This document shows positions 8,819 through 17,856 of a DNA stretch of 64,000 nt, one piece after another (the stretch's first letter is position 1; each line of letters opens with the position of its first letter). The DNA is from Methanobacteriota archaeon (GTDB lineage: Archaea; Methanobacteriota; Methanobacteria; Methanobacteriales; Methanobacteriaceae), in contig JAKQFA010000037.1 of assembly GCA_029556335.1 (NCBI GenBank), positions 1 through 64,000 on the forward strand, written 5' to 3'. A model generated the notes under the pieces. It did not search any database. It saw only the letters and a program-made list of their open reading frames with translations, and was not told the DNA's origin. The translations under genes were made by a program, and so were the position numbers.

Positions 8819-10126
8819 ATGATCACTGAGAAACTGGCCCATTTCATTCATTATACTGGGTATAGAGACTTTCCCTCAGAAGTTGTAAAACAAGCAAAAC
8901 TGTGTTTTCTAGATTTTTTAGGGGTTTCCATTGCTGGCTCAAGGACCCGCAGTGGTCAGGTGATGCGAAGTACCATCAGTTCCAGGGGCTCGTCCACGGT
9001 TATTGGCGGCCCAAAAACCAGCGCCCTGGAGGCCTGTCTAATTAATGGCGTGTCTGCCCATAGCCTAGATCTAGATGATGGACATCGCCTGGCCCAATTG
9101 CACCCCGGTGCCTGTGTGATACCGGCTGCCCTATCACTGGCTGAATCCGTTGGGGTAAGTGGAATTGAGCTTCTAGAAGCCCTGATCCTGGGATACCAGG
9201 TAGCAATATCACTGGGCATGATGGTTAATCCCAGCCACAGAAACAGGGGATTTCACAGTACCGGGACTTGTGGAACATTTGGGGCAGCGGCAGCAGCCAG
9301 TAAAGTGTTAAATCTGTCGGAAGAAGAAATTATAAATTGTTTAGGTCTGGCCGGCACCCAGGCAGCAGGTTTACTGGAGTCCAACCATTCCGGCAGCATG
9401 GCAAAACATTTGCATCCTGGCCGGGCAGCTCATTCCGGAGTATTTTCAGCACTACTAGCACAGAAAGGATTCACAGGAGCACCCAGCATATTGGAGGGAC
9501 GGGAAGGTTTTTTGAAAGCCATGTGCCAGGTTGATACCCAGCAAAGCGAATGGGGAACAATACTTGATTCCCATTACCATATAATGGGAGTTTACTTCAA
9601 GAATTATCCAGTGTGCAGACATTTACACTCGGCTTTAGACGCTACGTTCTATCTACTTAGGAAATATAAAATAAATCCCCATGATGTTGTTGAATTGGAA
9701 GTTAAAACTTACCAAGTAGCAGCAGAACACCAGGACTACATTCCACAGAGTTCAGAGGCCATCAGACAGAGTTTACCAGTCGCGCTGGCCCTGGCCCTTT
9801 CACAGGGACATCTAGATCCTCATGGGCTTTACACTAACAGTGAAGTATTGAGTTTAGCATCCAAGGTGTCTGTGAAGTGTAATTCAGAATTTGAAGCACT
9901 TTATCCGGGGAAAAGACCATCCAGAGTGATTATAAATACAAATAAAGGTTCATTTAAACATACAGTTTATTTACCTCGAGGAGAACCGGAAAAGCCCTTC
10001 AGTTGGGATGATCTTCTATCTAAATTTCAGAGGTTGAATCCAAAATTTGATGAGGATACCCTGGGTATAATTAAAAAGATGGATTCATATCGTGCTAGAG
10101 ATCTAATGAATATACTGCTGAATTAG
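8819..10126 (+). CDS. MmgE/PrpD family protein
   Basis: Family members dehydrate 2-methylcitrate (PrpD) or decarboxylate cis-aconitate. At 435 residues it is a little short for the family (450-480) but colinear: LCFLDFLGVSIAGS at the N-terminus, NGVSAHSLDLDDGHR and LHPGACVIPAAL near residues 78-105, FHSTGTCGTFGAAAAAS near 140, and KHLHPGRAAHSGVFSALLA near 196. The substrate cannot be assigned from sequence. It opens a same-strand cluster with a TIM-barrel protein, a fumarase-like protein and a citrate-synthase-like protein, which suggests chemistry on branched tri- or dicarboxylates. Confidence 0.85.
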   Translation: MITEKLAHFIHYTGYRDFPSEVVKQAKLCFLDFLGVSIAGSRTRSGQVMRSTISSRGSSTVIGGPKTSALEACLINGVSAHSLDLDDGHRLAQLHPGACVIPAALSLAESVGVSGIELLEALILGYQVAISLGMMVNPSHRNRGFHSTGTCGTFGAAAAASKVLNLSEEEIINCLGLAGTQAAGLLESNHSGSMAKHLHPGRAAHSGVFSALLAQKGFTGAPSILEGREGFLKAMCQVDTQQSEWGTILDSHYHIMGVYFKNYPVCRHLHSALDATFYLLRKYKINPHDVVELEVKTYQVAAEHQDYIPQSSEAIRQSLPVALALALSQGHLDPHGLYTNSEVLSLASKVSVKCNSEFEALYPGKRPSRVIINTNKGSFKHTVYLPRGEPEKPFSWDDLLSKFQRLNPKFDEDTLGIIKKMDSYRARDLMNILLN

Positions 10127-10152
10127 GGTAAAGAAGATTTAAAGGTGGTTTA

Positions 10153-11067
10153 ATGAACACAGTGGATTATTTGAAGGATATTGGTATAAATATTGATGAT
10201 AATAGCTCATCAGATTCTTCTAAGCTCTTTGAGGATGGTGGCCAGTACCGTTTTGAAGTGCCGGGAATCCAAAAACCAGTGGCACTGGCAAGTTTGATTG
10301 ATGCTCTAGACCACTACGAGGTTCAAATTCATCGTGTGACTCAGACTAAAGGTATAATGTTACTTACTGACCAGGAAATACTGGAAATGACTGATTTAGC
10401 CCTAGATGCTGGTTTAGAACTGTTTTTAAGTGTTGGACCCCGGGCTACATATGATACCAGTGCTTCAGCCCAGACCCAAGAGGGGGCCAGGATTGGGTAC
10501 CGTCTGCGGGGTTACCAGAATTTGTTGTACGCCATAGAGGATGTTAAGCGGGCGGTGCATCTGGGAGTTAGGGGGATCGTCCTGTACGATGAGGGCCTGC
10601 TGTGGGTGCTATCAAAGATGCGTAGCGATGGAATACTTCCCTCCAATGTTCATTTCAAGATTTCTGCCCACACTGGCCATGGAAATCCTGCATCTGCTCT
10701 TTTAATGCAGAATATAGGGGCAAATTCCTTTAATCCGGTGCGAGACTTATCATTGAACATGATGAATGAGATCCGGCAAGTCATTGACATCTCCCTTGAT
10801 ATACACACCGAAAACCCCAAATCCTCTGGAGGATTTATAAGGCATTATGAGGTTCCAGATATTATAAAAAGCGCGTCTCCAGTATATTTGAAGACAGGTG
10901 GAGCAGTTGCTTCCCATCATGGTTGGGATACCACCCCCAGCCAGGCTGGCGAACGTGTCCGGCAGGTGCGCCTGGTTCAGGACATGATCAACCGTTATTA
11001 TCCAGATGCGATAAAATCTAAAGTGGGAAGTAGATATCTGGCCATTCCTGAACGAATAAAAGATTAA
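10153..11067 (+). CDS. TIM-barrel protein, possibly U32-peptidase-like
   Basis: A 304-residue soluble protein. Features include GLELFLSVGPRATYDT near residue 90, VHLGVRGIVLYDEGLL near 133, HFKISAHTGHGNPASA near 165 and YLKTGGAVASHHGWDT near 250, a periodicity consistent with a TIM barrel. It recalls proteins annotated as U32-family peptidases, but I do not see the U32 signature, so peptidase activity should not be assumed. AGGTGG lies 4 nt before the ATG. It sits 26 nt after the PrpD-like gene and 29 nt before the fumarase-like gene, so a shared pathway is likely. Confidence 0.6.
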   Translation: MNTVDYLKDIGINIDDNSSSDSSKLFEDGGQYRFEVPGIQKPVALASLIDALDHYEVQIHRVTQTKGIMLLTDQEILEMTDLALDAGLELFLSVGPRATYDTSASAQTQEGARIGYRLRGYQNLLYAIEDVKRAVHLGVRGIVLYDEGLLWVLSKMRSDGILPSNVHFKISAHTGHGNPASALLMQNIGANSFNPVRDLSLNMMNEIRQVIDISLDIHTENPKSSGGFIRHYEVPDIIKSASPVYLKTGGAVASHHGWDTTPSQAGERVRQVRLVQDMINRYYPDAIKSKVGSRYLAIPERIKD

Positions 11068-11096
11068 CTATAATAACTACCATCGAGGACGATTTT

Positions 11097-11963
11097 ATGG
11101 AGATCAATGTGGTGGAGTTGGTTAAAAACGCCGTTATAGAGGCTAGTACCAGTTTTCGGGATGATCAACTGAGTGCCTACCAGAATGCATTGGAAAGGGA
11201 AGAAAACCCCCGGGCCCAATGGGTCTTGGAGATCATGCTAGAAAATGCTCTGGTGGCAAAGAAAAATAAAGTACCCCTCTGTGATGACACCGGTGTGCCA
11301 CACGTTCTAGTTGAGATAGGGCATGATACACCTATTCCACCAAATTTCCTTATCCAAATTAAGGAAGGGATAAGTGAAGGTCTTTTAAAACTCCCAGGTA
11401 GACCCATGGCTGTGCAAGGAGATGCTGTTGAAAGAATAGAGCAGACCCAGGGCCTGAGTATTGACTCCAGAAAACTGGTTCCTCCAGGATTCTTAGTTGA
11501 CAGTGTAAATACTGAAGGTGTCAAAATCAATATATTGATGCTGGGTGGTGGATCAGAGATAAGGGCCCTTACTCGAAGCGTCTTTCACAAGAGGGATCAT
11601 AGAAATCTTTTTAAGGAAGTGGTAACATGGATGAGATCAGAGATACCTAAGCTGGGGTGCACCCCCATCATCCCGGCAGTTGGCATTGGTAGAACTCATT
11701 ATGAAGCTTCATCTTTAATGCTCAAGGCAATGGCAAACCGGAGGCTTGACCAGCCATCAGAGTTAGAAATAGGTATAACTGAATCCCTCAACCAGTCCGG
11801 AATTGGCTCCCTGGGATTGGGTGGAACCATAACTGCCTTGGGAAGCCTGGTACTTGTTGGTCCGCAACGGGCCAGTGGGGTTCGAATAGTATGTATGCGG
11901 CCCTGCTGTTCTGTGGAGCCCCGCAGGTCATGGGTGTATTTACCACCGGATCTATTGGAGTGA
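11097..11963 (+). CDS. Divergent class I fumarase alpha-subunit homologue
   Basis: Homologous to the iron-sulfur alpha subunit of two-subunit fumarases, L-tartrate dehydratases and mesaconases. Cluster cysteines are visible at about C62 (PLCDDTGVP), C188 (LGCTPIIP) and C271 (RPCCSVEPRR), with the GIGSLGLGGTITAL block near 236. The usual GGGSENxS segment is altered to GGGSEIRALTRSVFHKRD, so its substrate may not be fumarate. No beta subunit is adjacent; the only beta subunit in the window is at 55 kb. Its last bases overlap an alternative frame of the next gene but the real starts do not overlap. Confidence 0.8.
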   Translation: MEINVVELVKNAVIEASTSFRDDQLSAYQNALEREENPRAQWVLEIMLENALVAKKNKVPLCDDTGVPHVLVEIGHDTPIPPNFLIQIKEGISEGLLKLPGRPMAVQGDAVERIEQTQGLSIDSRKLVPPGFLVDSVNTEGVKINILMLGGGSEIRALTRSVFHKRDHRNLFKEVVTWMRSEIPKLGCTPIIPAVGIGRTHYEASSLMLKAMANRRLDQPSELEIGITESLNQSGIGSLGLGGTITALGSLVLVGPQRASGVRIVCMRPCCSVEPRRSWVYLPPDLLE

Positions 11964-11968
11964 ATATA

Positions 11969-12820
11969 ATGGCAATTGGAAGAGAATCTGTGGAAAATCT
12001 TATTAAAATCGCTAAGCCGAAGTGGAAGACTTCCATTTCCCAGGTGTCACCCAATCAAATCACGACCCGGGGATTTCTCCAGGAAGATCTCATAGAAAAT
12101 ATGTCCTTCTCTGAGATGGTTTATCTGCTTTTGAAGGGTGAAATGCCAAAGAAAAATCAGTCCAAAATGTTGCAGTCCGTTCTGGTTTCTTTATGTGATC
12201 ATGGAGTCACTCCCCCCAGCACCCAGGTAGCCCGATTGATGGCTTCTACTGGATCTTCCATGAGCTCCTGTGTGGCAGGTGGGCTTTTATCCTTCGGCAA
12301 ACATCATGCTGGGGCTTTAAAACTTTCCATGAAAATTTTACAGGATGCTTTGAAGGGTGTGGAGATAGATGGGACTGATTTAGAAAGTGATGACCAGGTG
12401 CAAAGGGCAGCCCACCTGGTAGTGGAACAACACCAGAGTAAGGGTGAAAAAATCCCAGGATTTGGACACCGATTCCACCAACAAGATCCCAGACCACCAA
12501 AACTCATTGATATGGCCATTAAGTACAACTGTTTTGGAATTCACACTGAGTTAGCCCTAAAAATTCAGGAAATACTCTTCGAAACCAAGGGCATTCGTAT
12601 AAATATTGATGGAGCCAATGCCGGAATACTTTCAGATTTAGGTTTTGGATGGGAGTTAGGAACTGGTATATTCATGATTGGAAGAATTCCAGCACTGGTT
12701 GCCCATGTTAATGAGGAAAAAGTCAGAGAAACTCCTTTTAGAAAGCTATTTGAGATTGAAGAGATTTATTATGATGGTCCGGAAAGCAAAAAATCAGATG
12801 ACATTTTAATGAATGATTAA
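11969..12820 (+). CDS. Small citrate synthase / citryl-CoA lyase family protein
   Basis: Start at ATG 11969 is set by GGAGTGA 6-7 nt upstream, giving 283 residues, close to the shortened citrate-synthase fold of citryl-CoA lyases rather than the 370+ of full citrate synthases. Active-site blocks are kept: GLLSFGKHHAGA near 112, IPGFGHRFHQQDPRP near 170 and INIDGANAGILSDLG near 215 (His, His and Asp positions). It may make or cleave citryl-CoA, a methyl-citryl analogue or similar. Five nt separate it from the fumarase-like stop, so translation is probably coupled. Confidence 0.8.
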   Translation: MAIGRESVENLIKIAKPKWKTSISQVSPNQITTRGFLQEDLIENMSFSEMVYLLLKGEMPKKNQSKMLQSVLVSLCDHGVTPPSTQVARLMASTGSSMSSCVAGGLLSFGKHHAGALKLSMKILQDALKGVEIDGTDLESDDQVQRAAHLVVEQHQSKGEKIPGFGHRFHQQDPRPPKLIDMAIKYNCFGIHTELALKIQEILFETKGIRINIDGANAGILSDLGFGWELGTGIFMIGRIPALVAHVNEEKVRETPFRKLFEIEEIYYDGPESKKSDDILMND

Positions 12821-12821
12821 A

Positions 12822-12866
12822 AGTATTTTTTGTGCTAGAAAATTCCTGTTTTTTCCCGGAAAAATA
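12822..12866 (+). terminator. Probable T-rich terminator of the citrate-lyase-like operon
   Basis: Just after the stop at 12820 come two T-runs (ATTTTTTG near 12826 and GTTTTTTCC near 12848), the second followed by the complementary GGAAAAA. Archaeal transcription commonly ends at such oligo-T tracts. Confidence 0.4.
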
Positions 12867-12872
12867 AATAGC

Positions 12873-12888
12873 AAATCATAAATATAAC
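12873..12888 (+). promoter_or_regulatory. TATA box of the ATP synthase operon
   Basis: AAATCATAAATATAAC contains a purine/A-rich BRE-like element and a TATA box about 50 nt before the first ATG of the operon (12934), implying a start near 12908 and a short leader with GGGTGAT as the binding site. Confidence 0.5.
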
Positions 12889-12933
12889 TCAAAATAGAAT
12901 TCCGTTTATCATAGTCATAATAGGGTGATTTAA

Positions 12934-13248
12934 ATGACAACAATATCTGAAGCTATCACTACCATTAAAAAGGCCGAAAATGCCTCTGATAAACTCATAG
13001 AAGATGCTAAAGTTAAATCGTCAGAGATTATCGAAGAATCCAAATCAAAGACCATTGAAACTATTGAAGCAGCCCGAGAACAGGCAAACAGTGAAGCAGA
13101 GAAAATTTTGTTTGAAGCCGAAACCAGCGCCAAAAAGGAAGCGTACCACATAAACCGTGAAACTGGTGAAAAAGTAGAGCAGACTAAAAATAAAGCTACC
13201 GGTATGGTTGACGAAGCTGCAGAAGTCATTGTTAAAAGTATATTGTAA
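12934..13248 (+). CDS. ahaH: A-type ATP synthase subunit H
   Basis: A 104-residue, almost wholly alpha-helical, Lys/Glu/Ala-rich coiled-coil protein (heptads such as ASDKLIEDAKVKSSEIIEESKSK), as expected for the H subunit that pairs with E to form the peripheral stalks. It is the first gene of the operon in other methanogens too. Ends 10 nt before subunit I. Confidence 0.9.
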   Translation: MTTISEAITTIKKAENASDKLIEDAKVKSSEIIEESKSKTIETIEAAREQANSEAEKILFEAETSAKKEAYHINRETGEKVEQTKNKATGMVDEAAEVIVKSIL

Positions 13249-13258
13249 CGTGAGTACC

Positions 13259-15262
13259 ATGTTCAAGCCGGCAAGGATGAAAAAGCTCAAGATAATCACC
13301 TTAGACAAGTACGCTGATTCTGCAGTGGATTCACTTCACGAAGCGGGCTTGGTCCAAATAGAGGACATATCTGAGCGAATACAACAGGATGCAGAGTGGA
13401 GGCAAATTCTCAAACCTTCGGGAGCCTCTCCTTTCACAGGGAAAATATCTTCACTTCTGATGAAGACCACCGGAGCCTTGGATTTCCTGAAATCCATGGA
13501 AAGAAAGGAAAAAGGGATTTTACCCATGGTTAAAGGTTTTGTTAATCCACCACCCATCGAGAAGATGAATGTAGAGATCTTGGGGGTTCAGGATCTCATT
13601 GACGATACCGAAAACATCCTGGAGGATGTGGGTTCCAAGACCAGACCCCTCGAGGAAAAGTTAAACCAACTTGACATCAGAAAGTCAGAAGTGGAAAATG
13701 CACTAAAAGTTTCCCAAAACCTTATAAATTTTGATATCGATCTCTCACTTCTGGGAGAATCTGATTATGTGTCTTATTTTGCCGGGAAAATATCTTCAGA
13801 ATCCTATGATACCTTTAAAGGAAAAGATCTGCCCGATGAAATAATGGTTTTTGACCAGGATACTGAACTGAAAAACTACAAAATTTTAGTTGTCCTGACC
13901 TTGAAGGAACATGCCGACGAAGTTTTAAGTCAACTGCGTAAGCTGGAGTTTGAAAGATTAGAAGTTTCAGGCTTATCAGGTAAACCCAGTGATATTATAG
14001 AACAATCAAAAAATGAGATAGAATCCATAAAACAGGAAAAAGAATCTGTTTTAGACGATCTGGCAATGATAAGTGGGGAATGGGTTGGTAAACTTCAATG
14101 TCTCAAGGAACAATTAGAAATACAGAAACAGAGAAGTGAAATCTTCTCATCCTTTGGTGAAACCAAAAATACTGTCATGTTTGAAGGTTGGGTGACTGAG
14201 AAAAAATTAAATGATACCCTATCAACTATCGAAACTTCAACTGAAGGTCATTCCATTGTTGATGTTTCTGATCCGGATGTAAACACTGATAAAGTTCCAG
14301 TACATCTTGATAACCCCCGTTTTGCCAAACCCTATGAGATGTTTGTGCACATGTATTCTCCTCCAGATTACCGGGAGATTGACCCCACCATCCTCATGGC
14401 CATTGTGTTCCCCTTTTTCTTCGGTTTCTGTTTAACTGAAACTGGTTACGGGATAGTGGATGCCCTTATAGGTTATATTATCTACCGTGGCATGGGGAGA
14501 AACAGCAAAACTTGGGCTAATCTGGGCCTGATTATGGTGGCTTGTGGTGTGTGGGCCATTATCCTGGGACTTGTAACCAACAGTTTAATTGGAGACTTCA
14601 TACCCCGGTGGATATTTGGTGATCCAAGTGCCATGCTTCCCACCACCATCCAATCCATAAACTCCTTCGTACACCCGGAGAACATCCTCATAATCGCGTT
14701 GATTGTGGGTGTGATCCACATTAACATGGGCTTGGTATTTGGTGCCTACAACAACATAATCCGAGGCGAAGTTCGGGAAGCACTAGGAGCTCAGATTGTG
14801 TGGTTCGTCCTTGAACTCGGCGTGGTGTTACTGGCCATAGGATACCTCTTCGGAATGGGATTATTACTTTATTCTGGAGTAGGAATCCTGGTTTTAAGCA
14901 TACTCATGCTGATTTATTTCAACGGTCTTTTTGGACTGATGGATATGTCAGGTTTCCTGGGAAACGTCCTTTCATATGCCAGGCTCCTGGCATTATGTCT
15001 TTCCACGGGAGGTATAGCCACCACCGTTAACATTCTAACCGGAATTGTGGCGGATATGATTCCCGTTATTGGAATAGTACTGGCACCAATTGTATTTATT
15101 GGAGGGCAAATTGCAAACGGTGCCTTCCAGACGCTAGGTGCATTTATAAATTCACTACGTTTGCACTACGTTGAGTTTTTCGCTCAATTTTATATGGGAG
15201 GAAGTCAGAAGTTTAGGGCCTTCAGAGCCAAAAGAAAGTATACTGATTTAGGAGGTAAATAA
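13259..15262 (+). CDS. atpI: A-type ATP synthase subunit I (a subunit)
   Basis: Membrane stator subunit that forms the ion half-channels against the K ring. I use ATG 13259 (MFKPARMKKLKI), preceded by GTGAG; an upstream frame from 13208 would overlap ahaH. The N-terminal half (to about residue 360) is soluble with coiled coils; the C-terminal half has about seven membrane segments, including the conserved GYGIVDALIGYIIY and LSYARLLALCLSTGGIA blocks. About 667 residues, a normal length. Confidence 0.95.
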   Translation: MFKPARMKKLKIITLDKYADSAVDSLHEAGLVQIEDISERIQQDAEWRQILKPSGASPFTGKISSLLMKTTGALDFLKSMERKEKGILPMVKGFVNPPPIEKMNVEILGVQDLIDDTENILEDVGSKTRPLEEKLNQLDIRKSEVENALKVSQNLINFDIDLSLLGESDYVSYFAGKISSESYDTFKGKDLPDEIMVFDQDTELKNYKILVVLTLKEHADEVLSQLRKLEFERLEVSGLSGKPSDIIEQSKNEIESIKQEKESVLDDLAMISGEWVGKLQCLKEQLEIQKQRSEIFSSFGETKNTVMFEGWVTEKKLNDTLSTIETSTEGHSIVDVSDPDVNTDKVPVHLDNPRFAKPYEMFVHMYSPPDYREIDPTILMAIVFPFFFGFCLTETGYGIVDALIGYIIYRGMGRNSKTWANLGLIMVACGVWAIILGLVTNSLIGDFIPRWIFGDPSAMLPTTIQSINSFVHPENILIIALIVGVIHINMGLVFGAYNNIIRGEVREALGAQIVWFVLELGVVLLAIGYLFGMGLLLYSGVGILVLSILMLIYFNGLFGLMDMSGFLGNVLSYARLLALCLSTGGIATTVNILTGIVADMIPVIGIVLAPIVFIGGQIANGAFQTLGAFINSLRLHYVEFFAQFYMGGSQKFRAFRAKRKYTDLGGK

Positions 15263-15263
15263 A

Positions 15264-15739
15264 ATGGTAGAAATAGCTTTAGGAACAGCATTAGCAGCAA
15301 TCGGTGCAGGTATGGCCGTAGGATTCGCTGGATTAGGATCAGGTTTAGGGCAGGGAATAGCAGCAGCAGGAAGTGTAGGTGCTGTGGCAGAAGATGAAGA
15401 TATGTTCGCCAGAGGTATTATCTTCACAGCATTGCCCGAAACCCAGGCTATTTATGGTTTTCTAATTGCCATATTGATTATGGTTTTCACGATTATGGCT
15501 GGAAAGGTACTGCCTGCATCTTTAGGGCTGGTAGCAATAGGAGCTGGTGCAGCAATAGGATTTGCTGGTCTTGGCTCTGGAATGGGTCAAGGTATCACCG
15601 CATCATCCGCTGTAGGGGCGGTAGTCGAAAATGAAGACATGTTTGCCAGGGGTATCATATTTACCGCTCTATCAGAGACCCAGGCTATCTACGGGTTCTT
15701 GATTGCCATATTGCTCATGGTATTCGGCGGAATTCTGGG

Positions 15740-15743
<4 letters not shown>
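15264..15743 (+). CDS. atpK: A-type ATP synthase subunit K (proteolipid, duplicated)
   Basis: Forms the rotor ring. The 159 residues are two tandem, nearly identical two-helix hairpins (residues about 1-79 and 82-159), each with one ion-binding carboxylate: E59 (LPETQAIYGF) and E138 (LSETQAIYGF). Each hairpin also has Gln in GLGQG/GMGQG of helix 1 and Thr and Tyr after the Glu, the set seen in Na+-binding c rings, so Na+ coupling is a reasonable inference. Starts one base after the atpI stop; its TGA overlaps the atpE ATG. Confidence 0.95.
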
Positions 15744-16372
<629 letters not shown>

Positions 16373-16384
16373 GGGAGATCACAC

Positions 16385-17542
16385 ATGGCAGAAGACATTA
16401 CTACACTAGTAACTGGTCTGGGATTCCCCTCTATGGAAGCTTTTCTAGCAGTCATGTTTCTGATACTGGCTATATTTGGTTTGATAGTGGTTGTATCTAC
16501 CATCAAACCCGTTCTGAGTATGTTCCCCTACACCTATCCCAACGCCAGGGTTAGAGCCAGAATGGGGCGGATATTCAGCGAAAAACAGTTTTCAGAGATC
16601 ATTGAATCCGGGAACCTGGAAGAGGTAAAAAACTACCTACGCGGATATCCTGATTACGCAAAATATATCGACCAGTACCCCTTAGAAAAGGCTTTAGACA
16701 TCCAACTTGCCGAAAATTATGACTTAGTAGCCAGGATATCTCCAGAAAACAGCAGAGACTCTTTTAAGTTTTTACTAAAAAAATGGGATATCCGGAATTT
16801 AAAAAGCATAATAATCGCCAAAGAAGCAGGTTTAAGTGCAGAAGAAACCATGGACTTGGTGGTTCCATTTGGTGAACTTACCGACAAGCTGGATGCCTTA
16901 ATTGATGCGGATAACATCAACGAAGTGATAAACACACTGGAAGGAACAGAATATCCCCAGATTATGGAAGACGCCATTCCAATCTACCAGGAAACCGGGA
17001 TGCTGTTACCATTAGAATCCTCACTGGATAAGTATCTCCTGGAGAACCTTCTAAGGACGGTGGCTACACCAGAAGATGATAACACTTCCTACTTAAAAAA
17101 TTACGTCGGAGATTTGGTGGACAGTACTAACCTAAAAATCATCCTAAGGGCCAAGGTTGATGGATTGAAGTATGAGGATATTGAACCCTACATGATCAGT
17201 GATGGTTACCAGATTAGGGAGTGGAAACTTAAGGACCTTATGGAAGCAGAAGATGTATCTGGAGTGGTTAGTGGCCTGGAAGGAACTGATTATTCCACCC
17301 TACTATCAGATGCTATGGCTGATTACAACGATAGTGGTTCCATATCCGCCTTTGAAACCGCCCTTGACAACCACGTGGATGATACTGCCCAAAAAATATC
17401 TTTGAAGAATCAGTTTGGAATCGGGCCCATGATCGGTTTTCTAAGTAGAAAAGAAAGGGAAATAAAAAACCTGAAGATCATCGCCCGTGGAAAAAGGGAA
17501 GAAGGATTTTCTCCTGCCCAGATTAAGGAGATGTTACTATGA
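16385..17542 (+). CDS. atpC: A-type ATP synthase subunit C (central stalk, d-like)
   Basis: Connects the central axle to the K ring. The 385-residue protein is alpha-helical with the three-fold pseudo-repeat of the family (segments with LEGTEYPQIMEDAI and LEGTDYSTLLSDAM). The first 40 residues are unusual: a clear hydrophobic segment (AFLAVMFLILAIFGLIVVVS) suggests a membrane anchor before the conserved part begins at YPNARVRARMGRIFS. Start supported by GGGGAG. Overlaps atpF by 4 nt. Confidence 0.92.
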   Translation: MAEDITTLVTGLGFPSMEAFLAVMFLILAIFGLIVVVSTIKPVLSMFPYTYPNARVRARMGRIFSEKQFSEIIESGNLEEVKNYLRGYPDYAKYIDQYPLEKALDIQLAENYDLVARISPENSRDSFKFLLKKWDIRNLKSIIIAKEAGLSAEETMDLVVPFGELTDKLDALIDADNINEVINTLEGTEYPQIMEDAIPIYQETGMLLPLESSLDKYLLENLLRTVATPEDDNTSYLKNYVGDLVDSTNLKIILRAKVDGLKYEDIEPYMISDGYQIREWKLKDLMEAEDVSGVVSGLEGTDYSTLLSDAMADYNDSGSISAFETALDNHVDDTAQKISLKNQFGIGPMIGFLSRKEREIKNLKIIARGKREEGFSPAQIKEMLL

Positions 17543-17856
17543 AATCAACAATTGCAGTTATGGCAGATCCGGACACGGTTACCGGTTTCATGCTGGGAGG
17601 AATTAAAGATGGGTTTCCTGTAGATAACATGGAAGAAGCAGGAGAAAAGCTGGAGGAACTCAGAAAAGAGTATTCCATAATAATAACCACCGAGAAAATT
17701 GGAGACTATCATAGAGCTACGATAGATAAGATGAGCAGTGAAGATGCACTGCCCATGATAATTGAAATACCAGATAAAACCGGCTCGATAGATAGGGAAT
17801 CTGATCCTATCCGAGAGCTTATTAAACGAGTAATTGGGGTTGAGATGGTAGAATGA
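17539..17856 (+). CDS. atpF: A-type ATP synthase subunit F
   Basis: Small central-stalk subunit with a Rossmann-like fold. The 105 residues match the family: IAVMADPDTVTGFMLGG at the N-terminus, then YSIIITTEKIGD and the basic-acidic C-terminal helix PIRELIKRVIGVEM. Its ATG overlaps the atpC stop and its stop overlaps the atpA start, indicating translational coupling. Confidence 0.95.
   Translation: MKSTIAVMADPDTVTGFMLGGIKDGFPVDNMEEAGEKLEELRKEYSIIITTEKIGDYHRATIDKMSSEDALPMIIEIPDKTGSIDRESDPIRELIKRVIGVEMVE

Noticed and set aside
11891..11968. Longer start for the citrate-lyase-like gene
   Set aside because: Would overlap the fumarase-like gene in another frame; GGAGTGA sets the start at 11969.
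13208..13258. Longer N-terminus for ATP synthase subunit I
   Set aside because: Overlaps ahaH and lacks a site; ATG 13259 fits the family start.
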